NCBI GenBank assembly: GCA_965641885.1
Contig: OZ282574.1
Coordinates: forward strand, 1,302,001 to 1,366,000
Source of the DNA: Pseudophaeobacter sp965641885
Lineage (GTDB): Bacteria > Pseudomonadota > Alphaproteobacteria > Rhodobacterales > Rhodobacteraceae
Direction of reading: 5' to 3'
Length of the DNA stretch: 64,000 bases
The position numbers and the translations under genes were made by a program. Each line of letters starts with the position of its first letter. Positions within the stretch are counted from its first letter, which is position 1. This document shows positions 11,322-20,544 of the stretch, in pieces. The notes under the pieces were generated by a model. It was not told the DNA's origin and searched no databases. It was given only the letters and a program-made list of their open reading frames with translations.

Positions 11322-11369
11322 TTACCGGCCCATGCGCTTGGTTCCTACAATTACGACTAGGCTGGTCAT
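11322..11369 (-). CDS. ilvL: ilv leader peptide (attenuation)
   Basis: A 15-codon peptide, MTSLVVIVGTKRMGR, with AGGAG 9 bases before its ATG. Codons 4-8 are Leu-Val-Val-Ile-Val, the end products of the pathway. Ribosomes stalled there would leave codons 11-14 (GCGCATGGG) free to pair with CCCATGCGC and block the terminator at 11267; ribosomes reaching the stop would mask them and allow termination. This is the classical layout of branched-chain attenuation, read directly from the sequence; it has not been shown in this strain. Confidence 0.88.
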   Translation of the reverse strand: MTSLVVIVGTKRMGR

Positions 11370-11623
11370 CGCCAGGCTCTCCTTTACTGCGTTGCAGCGA
11401 ACAGTATGTCTGTGCGGCGGGGGCGTCAACAGGCAAAGGGGTTGAATTTCAGCTGAATTTGGACATTTTCTTGCGTCCGGCCTGCATTTGGCGACATTAT
11501 CGTAAAAATAACCTGTCTTTTCTGGCTGAATACACCCCAAAGCAGCCTGGAGCGGCGAATTCTCAATCCTCTGGGGCCATTTCGGTCCGGTCCGTGCCAG
11601 CGAAGGGGTCCTGCGCCGGGGCT

Positions 11624-12268
11624 TTAGAATTCGTGGCCCGTGCCCTGCAACACGCCATGTTCCAGCGCATAGCGGGTAAGGCCCGCAGTCGAGGAAATCC
11701 CCAGTTTTCGTTTGATGTTCTTGCGGTGGGTCTCGACTGTGCGCACCGAGATATCCAGCGTCAGCGCAACCGCCTTGTTTGACTTGCCCTGCGCCAGCTC
11801 CAGCAAAATGGTCTGCTCGCGCCCGGTCAGCGCTTCGCGGGTTTCGCCATCTTTTGGTGTCAGAGAGCCTTTGGCACCTGTGCACAGGTAGCGTTCGCCG
11901 CGCATCACCGCATCAATGGCCTGTTTGATCTCTTCGGTGGGCACGTCCTTGAGGATATAGCCCATGGCACCATGATTGAGCGCGGTTGAGATATACTCGG
12001 GGCTGTCATGCATAGACAGGATGACGATCCGGGTCTCTGGCAGGCGTTCAAGGATCATCTCGGTGGCGCTCAACCCGCCCAGACGGGGCATGTTGAGGTC
12101 CATCAGGATCACATTCGGCGCCAGGCTCACAGCCTGTTCCACCGCTTCGACGCCATCGTGCAGGCAGGCGAGAACCGTGATGTCATCATAGCTTTCAAGG
12201 ATCGACTGGATTCCCTCGGCCACCATCGGGTGATCATCAACGATCAAAACGCGCACTGTGTTGTTCAT
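11624..12268 (-). CDS. NarL/FixJ-family response regulator
   Basis: Two-component response regulator (214 aa). The receiver domain (residues 5-120) has the acidic pair DD11-12, phospho-acceptor Asp57 (VILMDLNMP) and Lys107 (GYILKD). The C-terminal LuxR-type helix-turn-helix (residues about 148-205, LTGREQTILLELAQGKSNKAVALTLDISVRTVETHRKNI) binds DNA. The histidine kinase gene lies 59 bp upstream on the same strand. The divergent TRAP operon is the likely target, by position only. Confidence 0.92.
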   Translation of the reverse strand: MNNTVRVLIVDDHPMVAEGIQSILESYDDITVLACLHDGVEAVEQAVSLAPNVILMDLNMPRLGGLSATEMILERLPETRIVILSMHDSPEYISTALNHGAMGYILKDVPTEEIKQAIDAVMRGERYLCTGAKGSLTPKDGETREALTGREQTILLELAQGKSNKAVALTLDISVRTVETHRKNIKRKLGISSTAGLTRYALEHGVLQGTGHEF

Positions 12269-12327
12269 GTCTTTCCTCTAGGCCTCAAGCGGCGGTGTGA
12301 TCCCGCGCCAGGCCCCGGGCCTTTGCG

Positions 12328-13764
12328 TCAGGAGATTTTGACCCGTTGGTCTTCGCCCGGTGTCTCACCCGGGGCCAGAAGGTGGCTCAGAGGCAGGATG
12401 GCTTCGATCACGGTGCCGCTTTGGGTGCCACGTGATGACAGAATGCGTAAGGTGCCGTCAAGCTGCTCAATGCGCTCTTGCATGTTGCGCAGGCCAATGC
12501 CGGGCCCGGTGCGGTCCTGTTCCGGCGGCAGCCCGCAGCCATTATCAGAAATCCGCATGGTGGCGCCTTTGGCGTGACCGCGCAAATCCATGGTCATCAC
12601 CGTGGCCCCAGAGTGGCGTTCGATGTTCATCAGCGCCTCTTGGGCAATGCGGTAGAGCGCGATCTTGGCTTCTGAATCGAGGCGGTTGCGAAACACCACG
12701 GTGCTAAAGTTGGCTTCAATCCCGGTACGGGTGGCAAAATCATCCGTCAGCGCCTTGAGCGCCGGGCCAAGGCCAAGGTCATCCAAAACCCCGGGACGCA
12801 GGTCGCGGCTGATCCGGCGCACCTCGGTGATGGCACCAGCCAGGTTGTCGATCCCCTTATCGAGCGGAGGCAGGGCGCGGTCCACTTCGCCGCGTTTCAG
12901 CAGGCGACTGGCATTGTCCAGCGCATAGCGGACCCCGACCAGTAATTGGCTGATGCCATCGTGCAGTTCCCGCGCCACCCGTCCGCGCTCGTCCTCCTGG
13001 GCATCAAATACCCGCTGGGTCAGCTCTTTTAGTTTGGCATCCGCCAGTCGGCGTTCGCGAATATTGAGCACCATACCCGAGGCAAAGACCACGATCAGGG
13101 CCGTAAGGGTGATGACGCCAATATAAAGAAAGGTGCGCTGAACCCGGGCTTCGACCTCGGCGCGGGCTGTGGCGACCGAGGCCAGCACATCGTCTATAAA
13201 GACGCCGGTGCCCACGGCCCATTGCCAGTCCTGCAGGCCCACAACATAGGCGACCATACGGGCTTCTTCACCGGTCGAAGGTTTTTGCCACATGAATGTG
13301 TGCCATCCGGCCCCCTGACGCGCCAGGCTGATGAACTCATCCACCACCGGAGTGCCCTGGCTGTCTGTCAGGCCGCTCCAGTTGCGGGTGATGAATTCTG
13401 TCTGACGCGGGCTCACCAGATTGGTGCCGTCATAGTCGTAGACAAAGAAGAAGCCGTCGGTGCCATAGATCATCGACGACAGGATCTGCGCCACCTGTTG
13501 TTTGGCCTCGGTGTCATCAGGGGCGGCGCGGCCATAGATAAAGGAAAATCCGTTGCGCGCCTGGGTCACATAGTTGCGCAGCTCTGCCTTCTTTGCCTCA
13601 AGCAGCTGATGTTTCAGCGCCTGGATTTCGCGCTCGGCCGAGGCGCGCGACTGGTAGGCCACCAAAAGGGCAATCGCGGCAACTGCAACAACAAGCGGCA
13701 GCGTCGCCAGAATCGACAGCTTCTGTGCGTAGTTCGGACGCAAAAGGGAGCGAAAAATGGCCAT
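12328..13764 (-). CDS. Cache-domain sensor histidine kinase
   Basis: Inner-membrane sensor kinase (478 aa from the chosen start). One membrane segment near residues 13-35, a periplasmic single Cache domain (GTDGFFFVYDYDGTNLVSPRQ), a second membrane segment (TFLYIGVITLTALIVVFASG), then a HisKA_3 domain with phospho-His in RVARELHDGISQLLVG and a HATPase (ISDNGCGLPP, GIGLRNM). This is the NarX/DegS class and pairs with the NarL-type regulator downstream. The start at 13764 fits the domain layout; no good ribosome site marks it, and an upstream ATG at 13875 is possible. The Cache domain may sense the TRAP substrate, as in other sensor/TRAP neighbours; that is inference. Confidence 0.88.
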   Translation of the reverse strand: MAIFRSLLRPNYAQKLSILATLPLVVAVAAIALLVAYQSRASAEREIQALKHQLLEAKKAELRNYVTQARNGFSFIYGRAAPDDTEAKQQVAQILSSMIYGTDGFFFVYDYDGTNLVSPRQTEFITRNWSGLTDSQGTPVVDEFISLARQGAGWHTFMWQKPSTGEEARMVAYVVGLQDWQWAVGTGVFIDDVLASVATARAEVEARVQRTFLYIGVITLTALIVVFASGMVLNIRERRLADAKLKELTQRVFDAQEDERGRVARELHDGISQLLVGVRYALDNASRLLKRGEVDRALPPLDKGIDNLAGAITEVRRISRDLRPGVLDDLGLGPALKALTDDFATRTGIEANFSTVVFRNRLDSEAKIALYRIAQEALMNIERHSGATVMTMDLRGHAKGATMRISDNGCGLPPEQDRTGPGIGLRNMQERIEQLDGTLRILSSRGTQSGTVIEAILPLSHLLAPGETPGEDQRVKIS

Positions 13765-14012
13765 GTGCCGAATCGTTACGCAATCTTGCAAGCGAATCAA
13801 AGGCCGGGGAGGGGGTTTTCGGTGTTCTGGGGGAAAGATTCGCACCAGATTCGGGAAAATGATGCGGGATCTCAAGGGATTTCGCGAATTTTCGACCCTC
13901 CTACGCAGTAGTAGGTATTCACAAGTCCCATCGCCTCGCTAGGCTGACGCCACTCGAAAGATCCGTTCGGCATAAGCCGGACACCGGGACTACTTATGGG
14001 AGGAGCACTATA

Positions 14013-15095
14013 ATGGATCGTCGTTCTTTTTTGAAAACTTCTGCGCTGGGCGGAACCGCCGCAGCTGCAACCACTCTGGCCGCACCGGCCTATGCAACGG
14101 GCAAGCGTACCCTGACCATGGTTACCACCTGGGGCCGTGGTCTGGCTGGCGTTTTTGACGCCGCACAGCGCGTTGCTGACAGCATCTCTACCATGTCTGA
14201 TGGTCAGCTGACCGTAGACATCAAAGCAGCTGGTGAGCTGGTTGGCGCCTTTGAGGTGTTTGACGCGGTATCATCCGGTCAGGCTGACATGTACCACGGC
14301 GCCGACTACTACTTTGTTGGTCAGCACCCAGGCTACGCCTTCTTCACTGCTGTACCCTTCGGCATGACCGCAACTGAAATGTCCAACTGGTACTACCAGG
14401 ATGGTGGCATGGCGCTGCACGACGAGCTGGGTCAGATCTTTGGTCTGAAATCCTTCCTCGGCGGCAACACCGGCGCCCAGGCTGGCGGCTGGTACTCGAA
14501 AGAGATCAACAGCCCTGAAGACTTTAACGGTCTGAAGTTCCGTATGCCTGGCCTTGGCGGCAAAGCTCTGGGTAAACTGGGCGCTTCCGTTCAGAACATC
14601 CCTGGCTCCGAAGTGTATCAGGCGCTGTCGTCTGGTGCCATCGACGGGACCGAGTGGATCGGCCCCTGGGCGGATGAAAAAGCCGGTTTCCAGGAAATCA
14701 CCAAGACCTACTACACAGCGGGCTTCCACGAGCCAGGCGCGGCTCTGTCGGTTGCAACCAACCGTGACGTCTTTGACAGCCTGACACCAGGTCAGCAGAA
14801 GATGATCGAAATCGCGTCCGGCGAATGCCATCAGTGGAACCTGTCACAGTTCCTGGCCAACAACGGTGCAGCGCTGCAGCGTCTGCAGGCCGGCGGCGTC
14901 AAAGTGATGGAATTCCCTGACGCAGTTTGGGATGCATTCGGCGCGGCTTCGAAAGAAGTTATGGACGAAAACATGGGCGACGAGCTGTTCAAAAAGATCT
15001 ACGACAGCGCGCAGACCTCCATGAAGTCGTCTTCGCTGTGGAACAACCTGTCCTCCGGTGTCTACACCGCACAGCGCGACCGCGTTCTGGGTTAA
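14013..15095 (+). CDS. TRAP transporter substrate-binding protein (TakP/DctP type)
   Basis: Periplasmic solute-binding protein of a tripartite ATP-independent transporter (360 aa). It begins with a twin-arginine signal (DRRSFLK, then an Ala-rich stretch ending APAYA, cleavage near residue 28). The body has the family helix-hinge features and motifs close to TakP, the 2-oxoacid binder of Rhodobacter sphaeroides (GGNTGAQAGGWYSKEIN, DGTEWIGPWADEKAGF). A carboxylate such as a 2-oxoacid is therefore the likely ligand, by family resemblance. A strong GGAGGA precedes the start. The hairpin at 15116 lets it be made in excess over the permeases. Confidence 0.92.
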   Translation: MDRRSFLKTSALGGTAAAATTLAAPAYATGKRTLTMVTTWGRGLAGVFDAAQRVADSISTMSDGQLTVDIKAAGELVGAFEVFDAVSSGQADMYHGADYYFVGQHPGYAFFTAVPFGMTATEMSNWYYQDGGMALHDELGQIFGLKSFLGGNTGAQAGGWYSKEINSPEDFNGLKFRMPGLGGKALGKLGASVQNIPGSEVYQALSSGAIDGTEWIGPWADEKAGFQEITKTYYTAGFHEPGAALSVATNRDVFDSLTPGQQKMIEIASGECHQWNLSQFLANNGAALQRLQAGGVKVMEFPDAVWDAFGAASKEVMDENMGDELFKKIYDSAQTSMKSSSLWNNLSSGVYTAQRDRVLG

Positions 15096-15115
15096 TCCAA
15101 CCCTTAGCGTCTTTT

Positions 15116-15148
15116 GGATCCCCCGCCGGGTGCGGGGGATCCGTTTTT
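15116..15148 (+). terminator. Intra-operon terminator after the TRAP binding-protein gene
   Basis: A perfect 11-bp stem (GGATCCCCCGC with GCGGGGGATCC, loop CGGGT) followed by GTTTTTC lies 20 bp after the stop and 100 bp before dctQ. It is probably partly read through, giving more binding protein than membrane subunits. Confidence 0.88.
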
Positions 15149-15248
15149 CATTTTTGCCGCAGGTCAGAAGGTCGAGGTCGCTCCTCTCACTGAGGTATGG
15201 GCGAGACCGCGCTTTCAACCCCGCAGCATGCAATAATCCGAGGGAAGA

Positions 15249-16175
15249 ATGCAGGAAGACACAGGCATTTCCTTTTTTGGCGCCCTGTTCAACGGCCTGA
15301 TCTGGCTGGTTCAGAGCATTGCTGGCGCCTTTTACAATTTCGGCTACGCCGTAACCCACCCGCAGCTCTGGCTTGACTGGTCTGACAAGACTTCGATCAT
15401 GCGCTTTGTCTACTATGGCGGCTCAAGAGAGTTCTTCTTTGTCGTCTTCACCCTGTTCCTGATCCTGACTGCGATTGGCATCTACAAACGCCAGGTCATG
15501 TGGGGCATGGTGCGCGGCCTTGAGGGGTTTGCCAATGGGATCGGGCGCTTCTTTGCCTGGGCCGGCCTCCTCATGGTGATCCAGCAGATCGTCATTGTTT
15601 TCATGCAGCGGATCTTTGCCCGCCCGGACATGAGCTTTGGTCTTGGGATCGCGTTGGAAAAAGACATCAGCTGGTTTGCTGAAGAGCTGAAGCTCTACAA
15701 CGCCTTGGTGGTCTGCCTCTGCGTGAGCTACACCTTTGTGCAGGGCGGCCATGTGCGGGTTGACCTGATCTATTCCGGCGTCAGTTTCCGGGCCAAGCGC
15801 GTGATCGACATGGTGGGATCGCTGATCTTCATGATGCCGGCCGCTGTGCTGACCTGGATGTATGGCTGGTACTTCCTGTGGCGCCATCTCATCGTGCCAA
15901 AGCCTTCGGCCTCTGACAGTCTGGAGCGCCTGGTAATGAAAGCCCGTGCGCTGCGCTGGAACGTGGAGACCATCGGGTTTAGCCCCAATGGCTTTAACGG
16001 ATACTTCCTCTTCAAGATCTTGCTGGTAACCTTTGCCGCCATCGTCTTTGTGCATGCCATCGCCTTCTTCTACCGCTCCATGCTGGAGTTCATCGAAGGC
16101 CAGGGCAGTGAAAATAAATACCTCGACAAGGATACCCTTGGAGAGGGCGAAGAAGCCTATGAAGGCGCTCATTAA
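15249..16175 (+). CDS. TRAP transporter small permease subunit (DctQ)
   Basis: Inner-membrane small subunit of the TRAP transporter (308 aa). Family members of about 160-200 aa have four membrane helices; this one is longer, with an N-terminal segment (residues about 10-60) and an internal loop after GWYFLWRHLIVPKPSASDSLE, a form seen with TakP-type systems. The core signature SYTFVQGGHVRVDLIYSGVSFRAKRVID is clear. It bridges binding protein and DctM, which starts 17 bp downstream. Confidence 0.88.
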   Translation: MQEDTGISFFGALFNGLIWLVQSIAGAFYNFGYAVTHPQLWLDWSDKTSIMRFVYYGGSREFFFVVFTLFLILTAIGIYKRQVMWGMVRGLEGFANGIGRFFAWAGLLMVIQQIVIVFMQRIFARPDMSFGLGIALEKDISWFAEELKLYNALVVCLCVSYTFVQGGHVRVDLIYSGVSFRAKRVIDMVGSLIFMMPAAVLTWMYGWYFLWRHLIVPKPSASDSLERLVMKARALRWNVETIGFSPNGFNGYFLFKILLVTFAAIVFVHAIAFFYRSMLEFIEGQGSENKYLDKDTLGEGEEAYEGAH

Positions 16176-16192
16176 CCTAAGGGACAGCTGAT

Positions 16193-18547
16193 ATGCTTTT
16201 CGGTCTTGATGGCGTCGAACTCGGCCTGCTCATCGTATTCTTATGCCTTTTTGGAGGCATCCTCTCCGGTTTTCCGGTGGCTTTTGCCATCGGTGGTGCC
16301 GGTGTCATCTCCTTTGGGATCATCGCGGCACTGGACAGTGCCGGTCTGCTGATCCACCAAGCCATCGATACCTCGTCGCTGCTGTACCAGAATCTGGTAG
16401 AGAGCGGCGTGAAACCCGATGCTATTTCCACCTTCAGATATCCGGAACTGCCGCGGATTGCCGAGCCTGTGTTTGTCCAGGGTTGGGAATACGCCATGGA
16501 TCGCAATGTCTCATTCATTGTGAACCGGATGAACGAACGGGTTCTGGCGGGGGCGTCGATTGAAACGCTGCTGGCGGTCCTGATGTTCGTTCTGATGGGG
16601 ATCACCCTGGAACGCTCAAAAATCGCCAACGACCTTTTGACCACGATGGCGCGGGTCTTTGGTCCGCTGCCGGGTGGCCTGGCTGTGTCCATTGTTGTGG
16701 TTGGTGCCTTCCTTGCGGCCTCAACCGGGATTGTTGGGGCCACTGTTGTCACCATGGGCCTGCTGGCCCTGCCCACAATGCTGCGCAACAACTACTCGCC
16801 AGAGCTGGCGACCGGTGTGATCGCGGCCTCGGGCACATTGGGGCAGATCATTCCGCCTTCGATCGTGATCGTGTTGCTCGGCACTCTGGCGGGGGATCTC
16901 TATTCCACCGCGCAGGAAAACCGGGCAATGGAAGCAGGCTGTTCCGACGCTTTGACCTATCTGGGTGAACCTGCGGTGGTTTCGGTCGGCACATTGTTCC
17001 AGGCGGCGCTGCTGCCGGGCATCATGCTGGCGCTGCTCTATGCGCTCTATGCCTTTGGCTATGCGATGCTGAACCCGGAGAAGGCACCTGCTGTCGCTCC
17101 CGAGCCCAGCACCAACGAGCCGGTCACCCGCAATGAAGCGCTGCTGTGGTTCCTTGGTGCCCCTGCTGCCATCCTAGCTGGCGCGATGCTTTTGGGGTCT
17201 GTTGGCCTCATCGGCTCACAAAACATTACTGTTTCGGCCTTTTCGGATGCCGGTCAGACAGCCTCGCTGCGCACCTCGGTTGGTGAGCAGTGTCAGGCGG
17301 CAATGATCGACCTGCACGGTCAAGACGCCTGGGACGCAGCTGTTGCGGAACAGACCGCGATTGAAGCGGCCGGCGGTGTTGCGCAGGCAACCAAGCTGAG
17401 CGAAGAAGACTTTGCTCAGGCCCAGATCGACAAGATCGAAGCGGCAGCGCCGATTGGAACCGGTCTCACCATTCTTGTGGTGATGCTGGCGCTGGTGCTG
17501 GCGATTGGCCGCGGTGTTGCACCTTCACGGGATGTCAAGCCGCTGATCATTGGCGCTATCGGCCTGTTGCTGGTGCTTTTGGTTGATGTGCTGGTCATTG
17601 CGCCAACCACATCACCGGGCGTGACAGTTCTGCTGATTGCCCTGCCGTTTCTGCTGGCGCTTTACGGCGCCCGTGAAGCGGCCATGCGCTGTGCGCGAAA
17701 TGATCTGATCCGGGTGGTCTTCCCACCACTGGTTCTGATCGTCGCGGTGCTTGGCTCGATCCTTGGTGGCATTACCAACCCGACGCCGGCAGCGGCGCTT
17801 GGGGCGGGTGGCGCGATCATGCTGGCGGCCTATCGCCGTCTGCAGGATGAGGGCCGCTCTGGCAAGATCATCATCTGGGCCACGCTTTCTGTGATGATTG
17901 CGATCCTGATCGGTGTGAACTTTGACCTTCGGATCAACCAGTCCAATGTCAGTGTTGAAAGCTGGATCGCTTTTGCCTTTGCCTATGGCGCCTATCTGTA
18001 TGCGCTGTTTGGTCTGCTCTATGGCTGCTGGGTACTGTTCAAGGGCGGCGTGCTGACCCCGGTGGTGCGTGAAACCGCCAAGGTCACCTCGATGGTCTTT
18101 ACCATCCTGATTGGCTCGCAGTTGCTGAACCTGGTGGTGATCTCCTTTGGCGGTGAGCACTATATCCAGCAGTTCCTGAAGAGCTTTGACAATGAGATGA
18201 CGGTCTTTTTGATCGTTATGATTGTTCTGTTCTTCCTGGGCTTTGTGCTCGACTTCCTCGAGATCATCTACATCGTGATCCCAATTGTCGGCCCGGTTAT
18301 CTACGGCGGCTCTTTTGATCCGAAATGGGTAACCATCATGGTTGCGGTGAACCTGCAGACCTCCTTTTTGACGCCTCCCTTTGGCTTTGCGCTGTTCTAT
18401 CTGCGCGGGGTGGCTCCAAAAGAAGTGACCACGGCGCATATCTATCGCGGGGTTTTGCCCTTTGTGCTGATCCAGGTCGGTGGTCTGGCTCTGCTGTGGG
18501 CGTTCCCGTCAATTGTGACCATTGTACCCGCTTTGATCCCCAACTGA
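16193..18547 (+). CDS. TRAP transporter large permease subunit (DctM), expanded
   Basis: Ion-coupled translocation subunit of the TRAP transporter. The usual length is near 430 aa; this protein has 784. Conserved DctM blocks are split: the N-terminal block runs from GGILSGFPVAFAIGG through ALPTMLRNNYSPELATGVIAASGTLGQIIPPS, and the C-terminal block (FILGFVLDFLEIIYIVIPIVGPV-like region and NLQTSFLTPPFGFALFYLRG) comes after about residue 640. Between them is a hydrophilic insert (about residues 345-420) and several additional membrane helices. The same expansion accompanies other TakP-like systems, so it is probably functional rather than a fusion error. Confidence 0.9.
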   Translation: MLFGLDGVELGLLIVFLCLFGGILSGFPVAFAIGGAGVISFGIIAALDSAGLLIHQAIDTSSLLYQNLVESGVKPDAISTFRYPELPRIAEPVFVQGWEYAMDRNVSFIVNRMNERVLAGASIETLLAVLMFVLMGITLERSKIANDLLTTMARVFGPLPGGLAVSIVVVGAFLAASTGIVGATVVTMGLLALPTMLRNNYSPELATGVIAASGTLGQIIPPSIVIVLLGTLAGDLYSTAQENRAMEAGCSDALTYLGEPAVVSVGTLFQAALLPGIMLALLYALYAFGYAMLNPEKAPAVAPEPSTNEPVTRNEALLWFLGAPAAILAGAMLLGSVGLIGSQNITVSAFSDAGQTASLRTSVGEQCQAAMIDLHGQDAWDAAVAEQTAIEAAGGVAQATKLSEEDFAQAQIDKIEAAAPIGTGLTILVVMLALVLAIGRGVAPSRDVKPLIIGAIGLLLVLLVDVLVIAPTTSPGVTVLLIALPFLLALYGAREAAMRCARNDLIRVVFPPLVLIVAVLGSILGGITNPTPAAALGAGGAIMLAAYRRLQDEGRSGKIIIWATLSVMIAILIGVNFDLRINQSNVSVESWIAFAFAYGAYLYALFGLLYGCWVLFKGGVLTPVVRETAKVTSMVFTILIGSQLLNLVVISFGGEHYIQQFLKSFDNEMTVFLIVMIVLFFLGFVLDFLEIIYIVIPIVGPVIYGGSFDPKWVTIMVAVNLQTSFLTPPFGFALFYLRGVAPKEVTTAHIYRGVLPFVLIQVGGLALLWAFPSIVTIVPALIPN

Positions 18548-18575
18548 TCCAGCCGACACAGTAAAACGTTCTGAG

Positions 18576-18608
18576 AAGGGGCCCCTGTTTGGGGGCCCTT
18601 TTTTTTAT
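18576..18608 (+). terminator. Terminator of the TRAP operon
   Basis: The stem AAGGGGCCCC/GGGGGCCCTT (one mismatch) with loop TGTTT runs into a stretch of ten T, 30 bp after the dctM stop. Confidence 0.9.
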
Positions 18609-18734
18609 AGCGACTTAGGTCATTGCGTGGCGCTTGAGGGGGGGGGAACGCTTCGACGATCAGTGATCGGCAAGCGCCAGCATCGCTGTAGAATTCACTC
18701 CGTGCGCGCCCATCGCTGCCTATACTAGGGCCAC

Positions 18735-18900
18735 TCTTCCGCGGCTCTTTGGAACAAGCGGCTCTTTGGAACAAAAGGGCCATAATTCTGAATTATGCGG
18801 GTCAGAATTGCACAGGCTATTATTGCATAGGCCATTGTTGCACAGGCCCAGATTTTACAGGCCCAGATTTTAAAGGGAGGCAGTATCGCTTGGCGCAACG
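18735..18900. repeat. Imperfect short tandem repeats in the 450-bp gap before bpt
   Basis: The gap 18,609-18,997 holds no gene I can support. Within it, CGGCTCTTTGGAACAA occurs twice in tandem, and units containing GCACAGGC and CAGGCCCAGATTTTA repeat several times. The array is degenerate, AT-richer than its surroundings and of unknown role. Confidence 0.6.
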
Positions 18901-18997
18901 CCCTAGCAGGTGTCCACAAAACTTCAGGCTGAGGGTCGGAGCTCTTTCTAGAGTCCACAGCCTGTCTGTCGGGCCTGGTTCTGCTCAGCAGGTCTTA

Positions 18998-19819
18998 TCA
19001 GCGCCGATTCACTGGTGGCTCCGGCAGGTGGATATTTGCGACCTGCTCGGCAATTGGATCTGTGGACAGAGGATGGGTGCTGTCAGAAAACTCGGCCGGA
19101 TCCTGCATTTTTTTCCAGGCACCCTGATGAAAAATTTCGAGCCCTGTGAACTTTTCCTTATAGCTCATCTTTGGGCTGCCTGGCACCCAGTAGCCAAGAT
19201 AGACATAGGGAAGCCCGGACTCGCGGGCGATTTCGATATGATCAAGGATCATATAGGTGCCAATGGAGTTTTTCGGCTGGTCCGGGTCATAAAACGAATA
19301 AACCATGCTCAACCCGTCTTCGAGCACATCCGTCAGCGAAACCGCAACAAGGCCGCTGAACTGCGGTTCGGTATATTCCACCACCCGGCTGCGCACCGGG
19401 GTTTCCTCGATCATCGCGGCGTATTCAAAGACATCCATATCCGCCATGCCGCCCTCAGAGTGCCGTCCGTCGAGATAGCGGCGGAACAGGGCATATTGAT
19501 CCTCTGTGGCCCAGGGGGAGGTCGCCCTGCGTACCAGGTAGTCATTGCGCTTCAGGATGCGCCTTTGGCTGCGTTTCATCTCAAAGGCGCTGACATCAAT
19601 GCGCGCGGACATACAGGCAGAGCAGTCCGAACAGGAGGGCCGGTACAGGACATTTTGTGAGCGCCGAAAACCCTGATGCGACAGACTGTTGTTCAATTGT
19701 TCCGCACCATCGCCCTGCAGCGAGGTAAACAGCTTCCTCTCCATCCGGTTTTCCAGATAGGGGCAGGGCTGGGGAGCCGTCACATAGAATTGTGGTGCAA
19801 TGGGCAGTGTATGGCGCAT
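18998..19819 (-). CDS. bpt: Aspartate/glutamate leucyltransferase
   Basis: N-end-rule transferase (273 aa) that adds Leu from Leu-tRNA to proteins starting with Asp or Glu, marking them for ClpS/ClpAP. The N-terminal ATE_N domain carries the Cys-rich motif PSCSDCSACMSARI, and the C-terminal ATE_C domain holds FYDPDQPKNSIGTYMILDHIEIA and YLGYWVPGSPKMSYK. Length matches the bacterial Bpt family (about 240-280 aa) rather than eukaryotic Ate1. It appears to be a single gene. Confidence 0.94.
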   Translation of the reverse strand: MRHTLPIAPQFYVTAPQPCPYLENRMERKLFTSLQGDGAEQLNNSLSHQGFRRSQNVLYRPSCSDCSACMSARIDVSAFEMKRSQRRILKRNDYLVRRATSPWATEDQYALFRRYLDGRHSEGGMADMDVFEYAAMIEETPVRSRVVEYTEPQFSGLVAVSLTDVLEDGLSMVYSFYDPDQPKNSIGTYMILDHIEIARESGLPYVYLGYWVPGSPKMSYKEKFTGLEIFHQGAWKKMQDPAEFSDSTHPLSTDPIAEQVANIHLPEPPVNRR

Positions 19820-20022
19820 TTGTTGCTGATCTTGGAAAGGGTTATTCGGATAATAGAAGTCCTATTTAGGATAGCAATGGGGAAGCGCCGCGCCAAGCGG
19901 CCATTGAAAAATGGTTAAGGGAGGCTGCTTCCTGGGGCGCGAGCCGCGTGGGCACCAATTGCAACGGTTTAGTCAAAGGCTGAGGTGATACCTTTCCCCT
20001 TAACCTCCTGTCGCTCTCTTGG

Positions 20023-20475
20023 TCAGGAGCGCCGGTTGATCATAACGGTGCCAAGCAGAGAGTCGCTCAGCCCCTGACTTTTGGATGTCGTCAACATCAT
20101 GATGATTGAGATCAGCTGCAGGATCGGCACACTCAGAGAGAGCGTATAGAGTGCGGTATGCCATGTCGCCTGACCTGCATCGAGGCGCCGCCCGGACAGA
20201 TCCCGCAGCTCGATGCCGCAAAACCGCATCCCCAGGGTCGCAGAGCCATTGGCAAGGGTAACAGTACGGTAGACAAACCCGATCACCAGATAGAGCAGGG
20301 GCCAGATAAGCAGCCCAACAAAGGCCGTGAGCAGGACCGCCACCAGGCTGAGCCCAACGATAAGGATACTGTCGACAACCCAGGCCACCAGGCGCTTGGG
20401 GGCCACGGAGTCATAGAATTCAGCCTGATATTCGCGATCGGGGAGGCCGGTCATTGGGGTTCCTTTTTGATGCAT
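20023..20475 (-). CDS. RDD-family membrane protein
   Basis: A 150-aa inner-membrane protein with the RDD domain: the Arg-Asp-Asp region appears as PKRLVAWVVDSILIVGLSLV, followed by further membrane helices and GSATLGMRFCGIELRDLSG. The family's role is unsettled (ion or small-molecule transport has been proposed). The DUF2852 gene lies upstream on the same strand with a 69-bp gap. Confidence 0.88.
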   Translation of the reverse strand: MHQKGTPMTGLPDREYQAEFYDSVAPKRLVAWVVDSILIVGLSLVAVLLTAFVGLLIWPLLYLVIGFVYRTVTLANGSATLGMRFCGIELRDLSGRRLDAGQATWHTALYTLSLSVPILQLISIIMMLTTSKSQGLSDSLLGTVMINRRS

Positions 20476-20544
20476 TGCGCGTCTCTAATTCAAATCCCGC
20501 GCTCAGCCAAACGGGGCATGAGCGCGGGGCAGGGTCAGCGCGCG

